Shown: positions 12,181-23,379 of the stretch, piece by piece | Layout: every line of letters starts with the position of its first letter | Position numbering within the stretch: the first letter of the stretch is position 1 | Assembly: GCA_010015655.1 (NCBI GenBank) | Contig: ML976740.1 | Location: 3,479-51,295 of the forward strand | Origin: Bimuria novae-zelandiae CBS 107.79 | Taxonomy: Eukaryota > Ascomycota > Dothideomycetes > Pleosporales > Didymosphaeriaceae | Reading direction: 5' to 3' | DNA: 47,817 nt | Translations under genes and position numbers: made by a program | The notes under the pieces: generated by a model | What the model saw: the letters and a program-made list of their open reading frames with translations, nothing else | Databases searched by the model: none | Told to the model about the DNA's origin: nothing

Positions 12181-14051
12181 ACGTACTTCACAAGCGAGTG
12201 TCCGATACAAGCGAGTGTCCGAAAACGCCAAGACCCCACCAAAACGTATCATCACCTATATTATAACGCGATGTCTCGACCACCTAATTAGCTACTAGAG
12301 TTAAAAGAAGCTTAATTATAGCTTACGCTTTAGGCTATTAAATAAAACGCGATACTTTTAATTCCGCGCGCTGTAGTAATCTACAGCGCTTTAAAAAGAG
12401 TAATAAGGCGAAGACGCGCTAGAGTAACCTTTCGACCTAATTATACGCCTAACTCTATGAATCTTCTAGCAACAGAGGAGCAGGTGATTATTTACTATAT
12501 ACTTAACCTAGACGCGCGAGGATTCCCTCCCCGGCTTGCTACTATTAAAGATATAGCTAATTCTTTATTAGCTAAGCGGCGCCGCAAGCCTATTAGCCAG
12601 CACTAGGCTACAAACTTTGTAAAGCGCTAGCCAGAGCTCCAAGTCAAGTTCAATCGAAAGTATAACTATAAGAGAGCTCTCTGTGAGGATCCTGAGGTTA
12701 TATAAGGCTGGTTCCGGCTTGTAGAGAATACCAAAGCCAAGTATGGTATCCTGGACGAGGATACCTATAATTTCGACGAGACTGGCTTCATGATGGGCAT
12801 GATATTAACAGGAGCAGTTATTACAGGCTCTAAGTAATAAGGCAGGCTAAAGAGCGTATAGTAAGGCAACTAATAGTAGACTTTAGCTATTTAAGGCGTT
12901 AATGCGATAGGCTAGGCGATTCCACCCTTCCTTATCTTCTAGGGCAAGCACCACCTCTCTATCTGGTATAAAGAGAAGGATCTACCTCATAATTAGGTTA
13001 TTATAGTCTCTGAGAACGGCTAGACAACAAATAAGCTTAGTCTACAGTGGCTAAAGCACTTTAACGCGCATATAAAAGGGCGTACTATTAGTAGCTATTA
13101 GCTACTTATTATTAACGGCCACGAGAGCTATAACTCGCTCGAATTCCAGCAATACTACAAAGATAACAAGATTATTACTCTCTATATACCTCTACATTCG
13201 TCGCACCTCCTGCAGCCACTAGATGTGGGGTGTTTCTCACCGCTAAAGAAGGCGTATGGGCGCCAAGCCAAGGATCTGATGCGCAACCATATCACGCATA
13301 TTACTAAAATTAAGTTCTTACCTTACTTTATTACTACTTTTAAGGCTATAATTACTTAAAGTAATATTAAGGGAGGCTTTTAAGGCGCTAGCCTTATTCC
13401 CCTTAACCTAAAAGTAGTAATATTAGAGCTTAACGTCCGTCTGCGTACGCCTTCGCCTTATACTATATACAATAGTATATAGCAGTCGCAGACGCCTGGC
13501 AACACCCTAGAATTTGGGGCACAATCGACGCTAGTAAAAGAGAGGATTTAGAGGCACCTAGATAGTTCCCTAATAAGCATAGTTAAGGCTTTTAAAAAGA
13601 TAGTAAAAGGCGCAGTAATAGTAGCGCATAAGCTAGTGTTAGCGCAAAAGTAGATTACTAAGCTATAAGCTGCTAATAAGGCCGCCACACGACAGAAATT
13701 ACATAAAAGAAAGCGACTATAGCAGGAAGGAGTTCTTATAGCTAAAGAGGGCCAGCGGCTAGCTACTCTAAAGGACTTTAAGGCGCGTAGTAATAAGAAG
13801 AAGGCAAAGAAGATAGTGCGCGCTAATAGAGGCGAATTTACTTAACAGCGCTGTAGACGCTGCGGTAAAGCTGGGCATAATTCGCGCACGTGTAAAGAAG
13901 AAGTAGAAGTAGATTCTGAGTAGATTAGCCTACTACAATTTCTTATAAATATATATGCGCGTTCTGTACTATTGTGTAGAGTATAGATTTTGGTGGGGTC
14001 TTGGCGTTTTCGGACACTCGCTTGTATCGGACACTCGCTTGTGAAGTACGT
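12181..14051 (+). mobile_element. Fot-A: Fot1/pogo DNA transposon in Gypsy-1
   Basis: An element of 1871 bp with TA on each side (12179-12180 and 14052-14053). The terminal inverted repeats start ACGTACTTCACAAGCGAG and match for at least 60 nt. Each contains two tandem 17-nt units ACAAGCGAGTGTCCGAW (left 12190-12206 and 12207-12223). The repeats are nearly identical even though the interior is RIPped. It is inserted inside the Gypsy-1 RT at the YLDD region; taking it out restores the frame. Confidence 0.94.
12271..13986 (+). pseudogene. Fot-A transposase (stops only, no frameshift)
   Basis: A complete 572-codon frame from ATG 12271 to TAG 13984-13986, broken only by TAG/TAA codons and no indel, so RIP alone killed it. 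The CENP-B-like DNA-binding half reads FVKRxPELQVKFNRKYNY near 12620-12670. The DDE catalytic domain has YNFDETGFMMG near 12769-12801 (first Asp kept). The second site is LLIINGHESYNSLEF near 13105-13149, where the family Asp is Asn. The third region is HLLQPLDVGCFSPLKKAYG near 13206-13262, with Asp kept. The C-terminal knuckle RCRRCGKAGHNSRTCKEE (near 13853-13906) is intact. Length and order are typical of Fot1-like transposases, which move DNA by cut-and-paste into TA. Confidence 0.93.
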
Positions 14052-15454
14052 TATTTCTTAATAATATATTAATATTCTCTAGCACTAAAGAGAAATATAA
14101 GAGTTATATTTATAAAGTTTTAGGACATTTGTGCAAAGCAAACTTCTCTATTAACCTAAAAAAGTTTAATTAGTATATAAGGTTTATAAAGTACTTTAGC
14201 TTTATTATTTCTCCTAAAGGCCTCTAGATTAATAAGTCTTAAATTAAAGCTATCTTGAATTAGCCTATGCTATAATATATGCGTGATATTAGAATCTTAA
14301 TTAACTTTATAAATTCCTATACGTAATTTATTAAGTGTTTCTCCTAATTAGTTGTACCTTTAACTAAGTTAACCTAAAAGGCGCCTAATAACGCCTAGGG
14401 TAGGCTAGCTACAAGGTGGAAGGAAAGCGCTAAGATTAATATTAGCACTATGGGTAGAGAAACATTTAAAAAGCTTTATAATATCTTTCTCAAAGTGATA
14501 ATCCATACGCACTTTAAATACAGGAGACATATACGTATTAAAATAAACGTCTCTAATACAGCTATTGCCGCTATTTTAAGCTAATTAGTCCCTAATAAGG
14601 ATAGTACATTGCACTAGCGCCCTATTAACTTCTTTTTAAAAAAAAATCCTAGGCGCAGCGTAGCTTAACTATAATATATGTAATGAGAAGCTACTTACTA
14701 TTATTAATTATAGTAAGCACTAGCAACATTATTTATAAAGTATACGCTTTTAAAGTTCTTATAAACTATAATAACTTACGCTGACTTATAAAGATAAAAA
14801 TCCTATTATTATAATAGGTATAAGCATACCTAGCGCTTTCCAAGTCTAACTTTATTAGAGCAGTAAACACCTTTAACTTCTTAAAATAACACTAACCACG
14901 CGAAGGAGATTTTATATACGTTACTATAAAATATACACCTACCATGCACTATCCTAAGTGAACTAATCTAATTAGTAAAAAGGAGCGTGAGTAGGCTAAT
15001 ACTTACTACTAAACTCTTTTATTAAAAATCTAAAATATAAATTATAGTATAACTTAGACTACTATAACCCTATGCACGGAACTCTATAAGAGAGATTTTA
15101 TAAAATAGATTTATATACTTTTTAATACTATGCTCAGTAACATGAATAGTCTCTTTACTATAATAATAATACTATTAGGGATAGTTTAATTATCCTATCG
15201 CGCACCGCGATGTCTACCATATGATAAGTAAAAGGTAACATATTTTCTATAAATAAACTAGGCTAAGAATTAGACCCTAACACTATAATATAAATCTAGT
15301 GAACGTATCTACACCTTAACTATAAGCAACATGTAGGTTAGAAAATATGGTATAGATTTAACTAATAAAGTAAGGGAATAGTAACCCTAAGGATTAAATT
15401 AGCTATAAATAGTAAGGTATTCTATAAAAAAGTTTAGTAGTGTGACGGTCTAGC

Positions 15455-15973
15455 TGTTACAAGGAGGTTTACTTACCTAAGCCTGATCCGGGTTAGGGGA
15501 GGATAGGTCCAGAGTAATATATCTTGCGGATATATTTAGTAGTTAAAAGCTTAAAATAACAACATCAGGGTGTGCAATTAATACAATTCTATAATAAACT
15601 ATAGAATAATTAATTAAAAGATTTACTAATCTATCGTAGGAGATAAACTCGTAGTACATTAAGTTAACTATAAGGAGTAAGAAAAGTATAGAGAAATTAT
15701 TGAACTATATATTATTTATTTTAGTCCTTATTATTATTAGAATTACTATTATAGTCCTGCTACGACCTTCTTCCTAAAGGTAGTCCCTAGGACTTACTAT
15801 AGTCTTAATCTTTATGCAGGACTTCTCGCTTATACAGTAATTTATTATGTAATAACTAACTTAAGCTACCCCGCGCTCCTCTATATTTCTCTAGTATAAC
15901 TATTTTACTAATAATAACTTTCTTAGCGTAATTATCTAGTACTATTATTCGTATAGAGTTTATAATTGTAACA
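15455..15973 (-). repeat. 519-bp LTR 'a' (Gypsy-2 3' LTR)
   Basis: The ends TGTTACAA...TTGTAACA are an inverted repeat. The orientation is set by the purine tract AAGAGGGGGATAG, which on the minus strand directly precedes TGTTACAATTATAAAC. It is therefore the 3' LTR of the minus-strand gypsy. A second copy of the same length lies at 26117-26635 in the opposite orientation. The outer flank is CTAGC (15450-15454). RIPped throughout. Confidence 0.85.
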
Positions 15974-15995
15974 CTATCCCCCTCTTAAAGCTATT
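15974..15995 (-). other. Polypurine tract of Gypsy-2
   Basis: On the minus strand the bases CTTTAAGAGGGGGATAG abut the LTR start. Such a tract primes plus-strand DNA synthesis in LTR retrotransposons. Its survival as a G-run in RIPped DNA is expected, since G in GpG is a poor RIP target. Confidence 0.75.
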
Positions 15996-16057
15996 ATCCT
16001 AATACCTTATTTTATTATATTACTATACTATTAGCGTGTAAGTTTTAATTTTTATAA

Positions 16058-16735
16058 AGGTGCGTGTCCCTATTTCCTAAGGCAAGTTATAGCCTCCTTT
16101 AGATTTCCCTCGCCTTGCTAACTATACTAAAAGCTCCTTACTTATCTATTGCCACCCGTCGCGCCCGTGCGGATAAGGTAAAATCTTAGAGTCTTAAAAT
16201 AATATCTAGTTATAAGCGCTATTAGATGATAAAGCTACGTTACTTTGTAAATACTGCCTCTAAGGAATGTGCTAGTAATATTTCTATTTATACTCTAGAG
16301 AGTCTATAGGTTCCCAAAAAGGATTAAGAGCATGTTTAGAAAAAGAAGTATAATAAGCGTCTAATATTACTTATAGCTAAAGAATGTTAAATCTTAGCTA
16401 CTAAGGAGTTTACTCGCTTAGCTTTCGCAACTATTTATTTTTATTATAAACTTATTAAGGTTAAAGAGAAAGAGTATAGTTATGCTTAGCATAATCTCCG
16501 CGTTACTAATATAATAGAGCTTTTAGAGAGATAGAGAAAGAAGGAGGGTCTAAAAAGTATAACTACCATTAATATTCGCGAACTATTATAACTTATATTA
16601 TTAAGAGCTAATTTAAGCTAGTCGCAGGCTAATCCTTTTATATTTAATTTTAACCTTTTTTATCTTTTAATATTTCCTCCTTCCTTGCTAATTTTCTATT
16701 TAAGGGTATTATTAGTAGTAATCTATTACTAATTC
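16058..16735 (+). pseudogene. Possible antisense ORF in the Gypsy-2 3' region (unknown)
   Basis: On the strand opposite to Gypsy-2 pol, between the chromodomain and the 3' LTR, one frame of about 225 codons is broken only by TAG/TAA and reads like a real protein. It is Lys/Arg/Glu-rich, with segments such as AFATIYFYYKLIKVKEKEY near 16425-16481 and TNIIELLER near 16509. This is what a RIPped gene would look like. I do not recognise the family. The true start and stop cannot be set because RIP created stops. Some plant gypsy lineages have antisense genes at this place; whether this is one, or a chance frame, needs homologues. Confidence 0.45.
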
Positions 16736-16744
16736 CGTATAGTT

Positions 16745-19700
16745 TATAAGGTTTTTCTTTAGTTCATAGGCATTATATTGCTCTAGCTATCCTTTCTACT
16801 TAACTAAATATTTAGGCTAACCTTAGTCTATCTTTAAGTCCTTAATTTCCTTAACCTTATACTTATTGTCTTTTAGATCTAACTAGGTCTCAACTAGAGC
16901 GTCTAGTAGAGCTAGTTTTAACAGTAATTTATAAACGTAGGGTAAATCCTTATTATACCCTTTACTAAAAGTAATTTAGTTATAATAGGTCCCTTGGCTT
17001 TTTGTATTTTAAAAGGGCCTACTTAAAGGTAATTTAGTTTTCTGCTATGTTGTTTTGTTCTTAGATTTTTTTTATAATGGGAAAACTTTATCTTCACTCT
17101 TAAAGGTTAGTCCTTTAATCCTTTGTTTGCCTTTTTAGATACTAAAAAGGCCATTTAGTTAATTTATTTTTATAGGACTTCGTGGAGTTTCCTTATATTT
17201 TAGGCCTTATTTTAAGCTTTTATAGAACTACTTTCTATATCTCTTAAATCTTAGTAAGTAACTAGCTTATATCTATAGTTAGCGTAGTATAGGGATTACT
17301 ATGTCGTTTCTAACCTTGTGCTGTTATATGCTTGCTAGACTATTAATAGTAACTTTACCTAATTATCCTATTATTTATTAAATGTAGAATTATAAGTACT
17401 GTTCTAAATTTTAATTCGTACGTATTATTTATCTATTAGTCTAGGGGTAGAAACTTGTTAAAAGCTTTCTATTAACACCTAGAGCTGCTATAAAGATATT
17501 TTAGTACTTAAATATAAAAGCTTATCTCTATTTATAATAAATTCCTTTAGTAGTCCGTGTTCTGCGAACACTACGTTATCTACCTTATAAGCTAGTTCTT
17601 CTACTATTATAGATTTTTATAGGTTTAAACTTGGCTGCCTTTGTTAGGCGGTCTACTATTATTATAATAGTGTTACATATTTACTTCGTCCTTAGCTGTG
17701 GCGATCTTAGGAGTTTTATTTATAGCGTGTTAAATTGTTACTTATAACCTTAGTTACTATTTACTTAAGTTTAAGGATAGTATATTTATTCGCGGTTTAA
17801 CGCGTTATTTCTTTAATACTAGGGTAACCCTATTCTCTAAGTTTGTGTAGTTTTCTAATTAGGGTTTCTTTGTATTCTAGTTTTATAATAACTCTATTTC
17901 TATAATCTTATCGTGTTTTATTAATCCTGTTCTAAAGCAGGTTATATTCCTCGCGTTATTCTGTTGTAAGTTAGCTATAGTCCTCAAAATTATATACCTC
18001 TTGTCTTATATACCTTAGGCTAGCTGCGCTGGCCTTAACTATTAGCTAATTATATTAAATTATTTTATTACTTCTTACATGTAGTATTACGTCGTGTAGA
18101 TTAGGTTTATTTTTTATAAGATCTAGTTTCCTACTTATGGCGTCTACTACACTATTAAGCGTTCTAAGTTAATAATATATAGTGAAGTTAGAATTTACTA
18201 AGGATTCTACCTATTATACTTATCGCCTATTAAGCTTCTTAGTTAATATAAAGCTAGTAAGGTTTTAGTAATTTATTTATACCTTTAACTTAAAGCGTGC
18301 TCCTGTAAGCTAGGCTTTTTATTATTTAAAGGCGTTTACTATCCTTAGTAGTTTCTTATTATAAACATTATAATTAAGTTCTGCTCTTAAGAACTTCTTA
18401 GAATAGTAGAACACTAGTCTCTATTTTCTATTATTATACTACTATAAGAGTATCGCTCCTAGTGCGTAGTATAATATATCTATTTTAACCCTCGTAGGTT
18501 TCTTTAAGTTATATATTTATAGGAGGGGTGCTAAGAGAAAGAGCTTCTTAAGCTTCTTAAAAGCTTTTTTTTCTTTTTTTCTACTTAAATCCTACTTTTT
18601 TCTTAGTAATCTTTATTAGGAGTGTCGTGACCTTAGAACAGTTCTTAATAAACTATTAGTAAAAATTAGTAAATCCTAGGAAGGATTAGACGTCTTTTAC
18701 TAACTTAGATTATAATTATTTTTATACTATAAATACTTCTTTAGGTCTATTTCGACGCCTTCTCGAAAGATTACAAATCCTAGATATTCTATTTTCGTGG
18801 TGTGGAATTTACACTTATTTAGCTAAAGGAGTAGACTGTATTCCTTTAGCTTAGCTAGCACTTTTTATACGTGCTATATATGTTCCTTAAGTGTGCCTCT
18901 CGAGTATACTAGGATATTATCTAGATATGCTGTATAGAATACGTCCAGGTATTCGTGTAATGCCTTATTTACTACTACCTAAAATATAGCTAGGGCGTTT
19001 GTTAGTCCTATAGGTATAACTATAAATTTAAATAGTCTATATTATATTTAAAATACTATTATTTATTTATATCCTTTAGCTATGCGTATCTAATAGAACC
19101 TATTTTATATATTAAATTTTATAAACTACTTAGCTCTTTAGAGTTAATTCATAAGCTCCGTTATTAGTAGTAAAGGGCATTAGTTTTATTATTATTTTAT
19201 TATTTAGCTATTAAAAGTCTACGTATAATTAGAGTTGTCCATCCTTTTTTAGCAGGAATAGTATAGTAGAAGCTATTAGGCTTTTACTTAGCTATATAAA
19301 CTTTTTTTAAGTTTTTTTTAACTATTCTACTAACTCTTCTCGTTAGTCCCGTAATAATAGTTTTAGTTATTTAGGGTATAGTTTCGCACCCTTCTGTAGG
19401 TAGATCTTATAATCCTATTCCTAGTGTTTTAAAAGTATTTCGCTATCTTGCTCGTGAAATAGCTCTGCGAAATCTTCGTACTCTTTAGGTATAAACAGAG
19501 TTTCTTGCCCCTCCTTCTAGAGCTCACTCTTCCTTATCTATATAACTCCTACTACCTAAGGGTCTTTTTTGTAGATTCTTGCAATCTTATACGGTAATAT
19601 TTTTATAATTATTAATTTCTTACTAGTTCCCTCTCTAAGAGGTGTACACTAAACCTTTAGGCTTACTTATTTTAATTATTATACGCTAGCAACCTTTATT

Positions 19701-20018
19701 ATAGGTTTTTAGTTACGTATTATATTCCTTTACTAGTTAATAACAGGGTTATATTATAATAGCTAATTATAACTAATAATTACTTTTAAGCTTCTAAAAT
19801 CTATTATCGTAAAGCTATGTTAGCTCTGAAGTTTACTTAAACTAATAAGCAATACCGTTATTTTAAGTCGTAACTAGTCTTTACTATATCCTTACGATAA
19901 CGTCCTATCTATTATTTTTACTTATACAAGTATTTCCTTATTTCTATATAGCAGGTTATATTTCTCTACTATTTTAAGAGATATTAAATATTTAGTCGCT
20001 CTAGGGTCTATCAGCGCT
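16745..20018 (-). pseudogene. Gypsy-2 pol: protease (C-terminal part), RT, RNase H, integrase, chromodomain
   Basis: Minus-strand order. Protease core ALIDPRATKYLISLKIVEK lies directly at the DIRS junction (20017 downward). RT is near 18850-19300, with YLDN at 18916-18927 (second catalytic Asp changed to Asn). It is followed by CKFHTTKIEYLGFVI near 18790-18835. RNase H lies near 18200-18600. The integrase zinc-finger region near 17700-17850 reads GYPSIKEITR, and the integrase C-terminus near 16990-17070 reads FSHYKKNLRTKQHSRKL. A chromodomain-like end lies near 16750-16880. Stops are TAG/TAA almost only. Chromodomains direct integration to marked chromatin; this copy is dead. Confidence 0.85.
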
Positions 20019-20155
20019 CTATACAACCTCACTTGCCATTGCTAGTAGTGGTGTTGAGTAACGCTTTGATTAGCGGCGTAGGCTCTCAGGTGCGGAGTAA
20101 GAGGGAATGTAAAGGTATGCTCCCGCTCGTTTCCTCTGCTTAGCAGCGTGTCGGC
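20019..20155 (-). repeat. DIRS repeat B2 (right terminus)
   Basis: The 137-nt terminal copy of B1. Its outer edge CTATACAACC abuts the Gypsy-2 protease codons. Confidence 0.88.
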
Positions 20156-20241
20156 CTAATCGCAGACTATGTAGAAAGTAAATATAACTAACTATATATC
20201 TATTAATTATTAAACGCCAGGTACTAAGGGAGGAGGGAGGG

Positions 20242-20388
20242 TGAAATTTACGCAGTATTCGTACGAATTCCTGTAGTGGTAATAAGGTAGTAGGTAGATG
20301 GGGGCATCGTCTGGATGCATCGCTTCTTTATAATGCTGCACTTCTTTGTGTAGTGCTTGGCGGCTCGATCGAGTATAGAACCTTTCAT
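20242..20388 (-). repeat. DIRS repeat A2
   Basis: The 147-nt internal copy of A1. It directly abuts B1 (20389). It is separated from B2 by an 86-nt spacer (20156-20241) that has no second copy in the window. Confidence 0.88.
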
Positions 20389-20525
20389 CTATACAACCTC
20401 ACTTGCTATTGCTAGTAGTGGTGTTAAGTAACGCTTTAATTAGCGGCGTAGGCTCTTACGTGCGGAGTAAGAGGGAATATAGAGATATGCTCCCGCTCGT
20501 TTCCTTTACTTAGCAGCGTGTTGGC
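20389..20525 (-). repeat. DIRS repeat B1
   Basis: A 137-nt repeat starting (plus strand) CTATACAACCTCACTTGC. It matches B2 (20019-20155) apart from C/T and G/A changes such as GTGTTGGC versus GTGTCGGC at the end. Confidence 0.88.
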
Positions 20526-20559
20526 TACTCCTACGCCATTTATTGTTATTATTTTAGGT

Positions 20560-23379
20560 TTAGGTTAAGTAGTAAGGTCTAGCCTGTAAGGAACTGTTTT
20601 TGTAGGGCGAATAGCTAATATAGGTTAGTCTTATAGTAGCGTCTTACTACGTCCGAGGACTATCTGCCTAAGGCCTGTATCTATTCCATGGTGAGGTGTT
20701 GATCGTAGGCGTGTTAGGCCGCCCCTTTGCGGAAGCTATAGCCTGTGTAGCCTAGAGCACTTCTGCCGCATCTCTAAAGGCGGGCTAATAGTAGCTGTAG
20801 CACTCTTGCACGTGTGAAGGCTCTATTATAGAGGCAAAAGAGTGGCTAATTGTCCTCTAGCTAGCTCTGTAACAGAAAATGGCCCTAGCCCCGTTGCAGG
20901 AAGCAATTTTGGTCCCGTTGCGGGAAAGAGTCCTATTACAGGAGGTTTACCATATGCTGGCTTAGGTAGGTAGCGTCGTACGATGCTGTAATAACTATAT
21001 TTACGCCTTTATTATTAAGGTCTATCTTGCTCTGTAGAAGATATAAAATAAAGTGGTCTCCTGTTGCCAAGCCTATTACGCAGCGGCGGGTAAGATTTTC
21101 TGTGCAGAAACGTCTTATATCTTTAAGATCTAAATCTTTGTGGGTGAATTTACCTATTCTTAGAAAGCCCGTAAAGGCTAGTAAGAACGCTGTATTTAGA
21201 TTAACTGTATTTACTAGGTGCTCTCCGCTAGATACTCTCTCTAAAAGTATATCAATTAGCGTGTCTCTTATAATTAGTACTCGATTGTGTCTTAACTTCT
21301 TTAGAAATAGGTTCTTTGCGCCTTGTATAAGCCTTTAGACATGACTGCTGTCGAATACATTAATTAGAAGGTCGAGATCTATGTGGACTAATCGCAGAGC
21401 TGCGACGTAGCTCTAAATTATTATACTATTAATTTGGCCTTATAGCGGGAGGTTACTGCCGTTTGCCTATTCTACTATCTAATAACCGAGGCTAGTGCGC
21501 GTTGCTAGCTATTTTAAGAGATTGTTTAGCGCACAGAACTACTCGTAGGACTTGGCCGCTGAGCTATAGTTCCGTCTTATATTAGGCTTAAGGCCTGCCT
21601 ATAGTAGCTTAGCGTATAGGTAAGACTTAGTTACTAATCGTACGAGCTTAATAAACTCTAAGGGCGGTTTGATAAGAAGGGCATCTGCCAGTTTTTAGTA
21701 AAGTTAGCTATAAGGGGCTAGTTAAATTATAATAAGGTATTAGCAAGAGCATTATCCCGCGTTAAGATCTATCGTAAGTATAGGGTAACGTCCATTGCCG
21801 CAGCTTGTATAAGGATTTTACGGAGGTAATCTATAGAGGCCTGTCCTCGGGTGGTTCCATCCTTTAGGCCAGTCTCTGCTATTATGTTATTTATATAGAC
21901 GATCACCGTGCTATGCGCCTAGTTTACGCCCTAGAGCTTAAAGGCTAGCTTAATTACGCGAATCTCTAGTGCGTTTATCTAGAGACTTTGTTTATCTTAC
22001 TTAAGTTTATATAAGAAGGCGTGCTATTACAGCACCTTCTTTAAATAAGACTGCCAGTCCCCTTGTGCGGGGTTGCCCGTGTACTAAAAGGCGCCTATTA
22101 CTCTATTTAATGCGTTAGTAAAGAGATAATAGACAGGGCGGCTAGCATCGTCGAATAGCCGTATTCTATTAAACTGTGGTAGCAGGTCTCTCCACCAGGT
22201 TAGGTCTTTAGTTGCACCTTTAGTAAGTGGGCGGAAGCTTCTAGGCTTCGCGAATGTGGCTATGTAATCCTATAGTCGTCTTAAGAACGTACGTCCTAGC
22301 GTGACAACTTAGCTATAAAAGCTAAGGAATCCAGCTATCTTATAGGCTTATAGCTATGTAAGTCTGTTATCGGCGAGCGTCGTTGAGACTAGCTAAATTA
22401 CCTTATCGAGTTTTCTTTTTAGAAGGCGAGCCGTTATAGAAATCGTATTAATCTTAACTCCTAAGCCCTCTATAGTAGTGCCTACGGCGTCTTTAGTGCC
22501 ATTATAGCGTAAGCCTAGCACGTTAGTAATTACGTTATAGTTTTTATTAATTAATTGAAGTACTTCCTCCGCCGGTGTTGCTAACGGCTTAAGGACGTAT
22601 ATGAAGTCGTCTAAATAGTATACGAGGTATTTCTATCTAAGGTGTGACTAGAGTGCCTAATAGAAGCCTTCTGCGAATAAGTTAAATAGGAAGGGTGCTA
22701 TACGTAGGCCAAAGGGGAGGCAGTTCTCGTGGTAGAACTAGCCGTGCCACTAGAAGCTAAGCAGCCATCGTTAGTGTAGTGCTACTAATATTATCCTAAA
22801 GGCGTCCTTAAGGTCCTTTTTAACAAGAAGGGCTCCTCTACCTGCGTGGCGTACTAGCTTAAAGATGTCTTCTACTATAGTGTAGTGTAGTGTAGCGACG
22901 TTAGGGTGTATCCAGTCATTAACCAAGTCGCCTATAGGATAAGAGAGATAATGTATTCGTCTCTATCCTCCGTCTGCTTTAGGTACTAGTCTAAGTGGGG
23001 AGCTATAAAATAGGAAGTCTCCGTTATGCTAAGAAACCCTTCCTAGCTATAGGTCCGTATCTAGCTACTAAGTAATTGCGTCCGGATCTTCGTGGGCTGA
23101 CGATAGATTCTTTAAGATAACTAACTTATAGTCTCCTTTGTACCCAATCTGCGCGCCGTATTTTAGGATGTTGTATAGGATTACTGGCAAGCTACCTGGG
23201 TAGCCTTCTAGAGCTTTTAGCCAGTTATCAGGTTTTAGCGGTGAAGGTGATTGTTCTAAGGGAGGGTATAAAGGGTCGTAGACGTTAAATTATAGGTACG
23301 TGTTTACCCTTAGGCGCTTGTTAATAGTTATGCTTGCTTATTTAAGAATATCGTGTTAATTAGATAAGCGGCGCCGTCC
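20560..23379 (-). pseudogene. DIRS element RT, RNase H and tyrosine recombinase
   Basis: On the minus strand RT reads LSYPIGDLVNDWIHPNVATL (near 22900-22960), ALLVKKDLKDAFRI (near 22795-22840) and CLPFGLRIAPFLFNLFAE (near 22670-22730). YLDD is intact at 22606-22617. RNase H lies near 21900-22150. The tyrosine recombinase has AFTGFLRIGKFT near 21140-21180 (box I region), LTRRCVIGLATGDHF near 21060-21105, and YTGYSFRKGAA near 20720-20750. There the family His is Tyr, a C-to-T change at codon 20738-20740. GR-x-SSDVVRRYYKT near 20625-20670 includes the Tyr nucleophile. In this order the recombinase replaces a DDE integrase. Broken by TAG/TAA only. The plus-strand frame at 21027-21338 is a shadow of the recombinase. 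Confidence 0.85.

Larger units (their letters stand above)
8440..15430 (+). pseudogene. Gypsy-1 gag-pol (RIP-inactivated, split by two Fot insertions)
   Basis: The gag ends in a former CCHC knuckle near 9029-9080 that now reads VYYYYN-x-LGYISLDF: every Cys and the His became Tyr or Phe through C-to-T/G-to-A change. Protease is visible as VNVLIDLKVVLNYF near 9306-9347. Reverse transcriptase begins MLFVKKKNKLLKLFID near 10015 and is cut at 10097 by the first Fot. It resumes at 11934 and is cut again at 12180. It resumes at 14054 with FLNN (14054-14065), the mutated YLDD. Skipping both inserts with one TA each restores a continuous frame. RNase H follows near 14460-14720 (NVSNTAIAAILS near 14545). 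Stops are TAG/TAA. Confidence 0.87.
8426..15454 (+). mobile_element. Gypsy-1: Ty3/gypsy retrotransposon, RIPped, with two nested Fot elements
   Basis: Gag, protease, reverse transcriptase and RNase H remnants are readable in gypsy order on the plus strand. No 5' LTR is seen: the element starts at the edge of the DUF3435 unit. Near the 3' end, AAAAAAGTTTAGTAG precedes TGTGACGGTCTAGC at 15441, which looks like a polypurine tract and the first 14 nt of a 3' LTR. It is cut there by the LTR at 15455. Integrase is not recognisable, so part of the 3' end is lost or unreadable. Two Fot1/pogo elements account for about 3.7 kb of the span. Confidence 0.85.

Noticed and set aside
20019..20525. Reading the repeated blocks as the two LTRs of a conventional element
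   Set aside because: The A and B blocks occur in split order, the element codes for a tyrosine recombinase, and there is no target duplication, so a DIRS-order structure explains them better.
21027..21338. 103-codon plus-strand frame
   Set aside because: Antisense to the DIRS tyrosine recombinase, whose motifs are clear on the minus strand.
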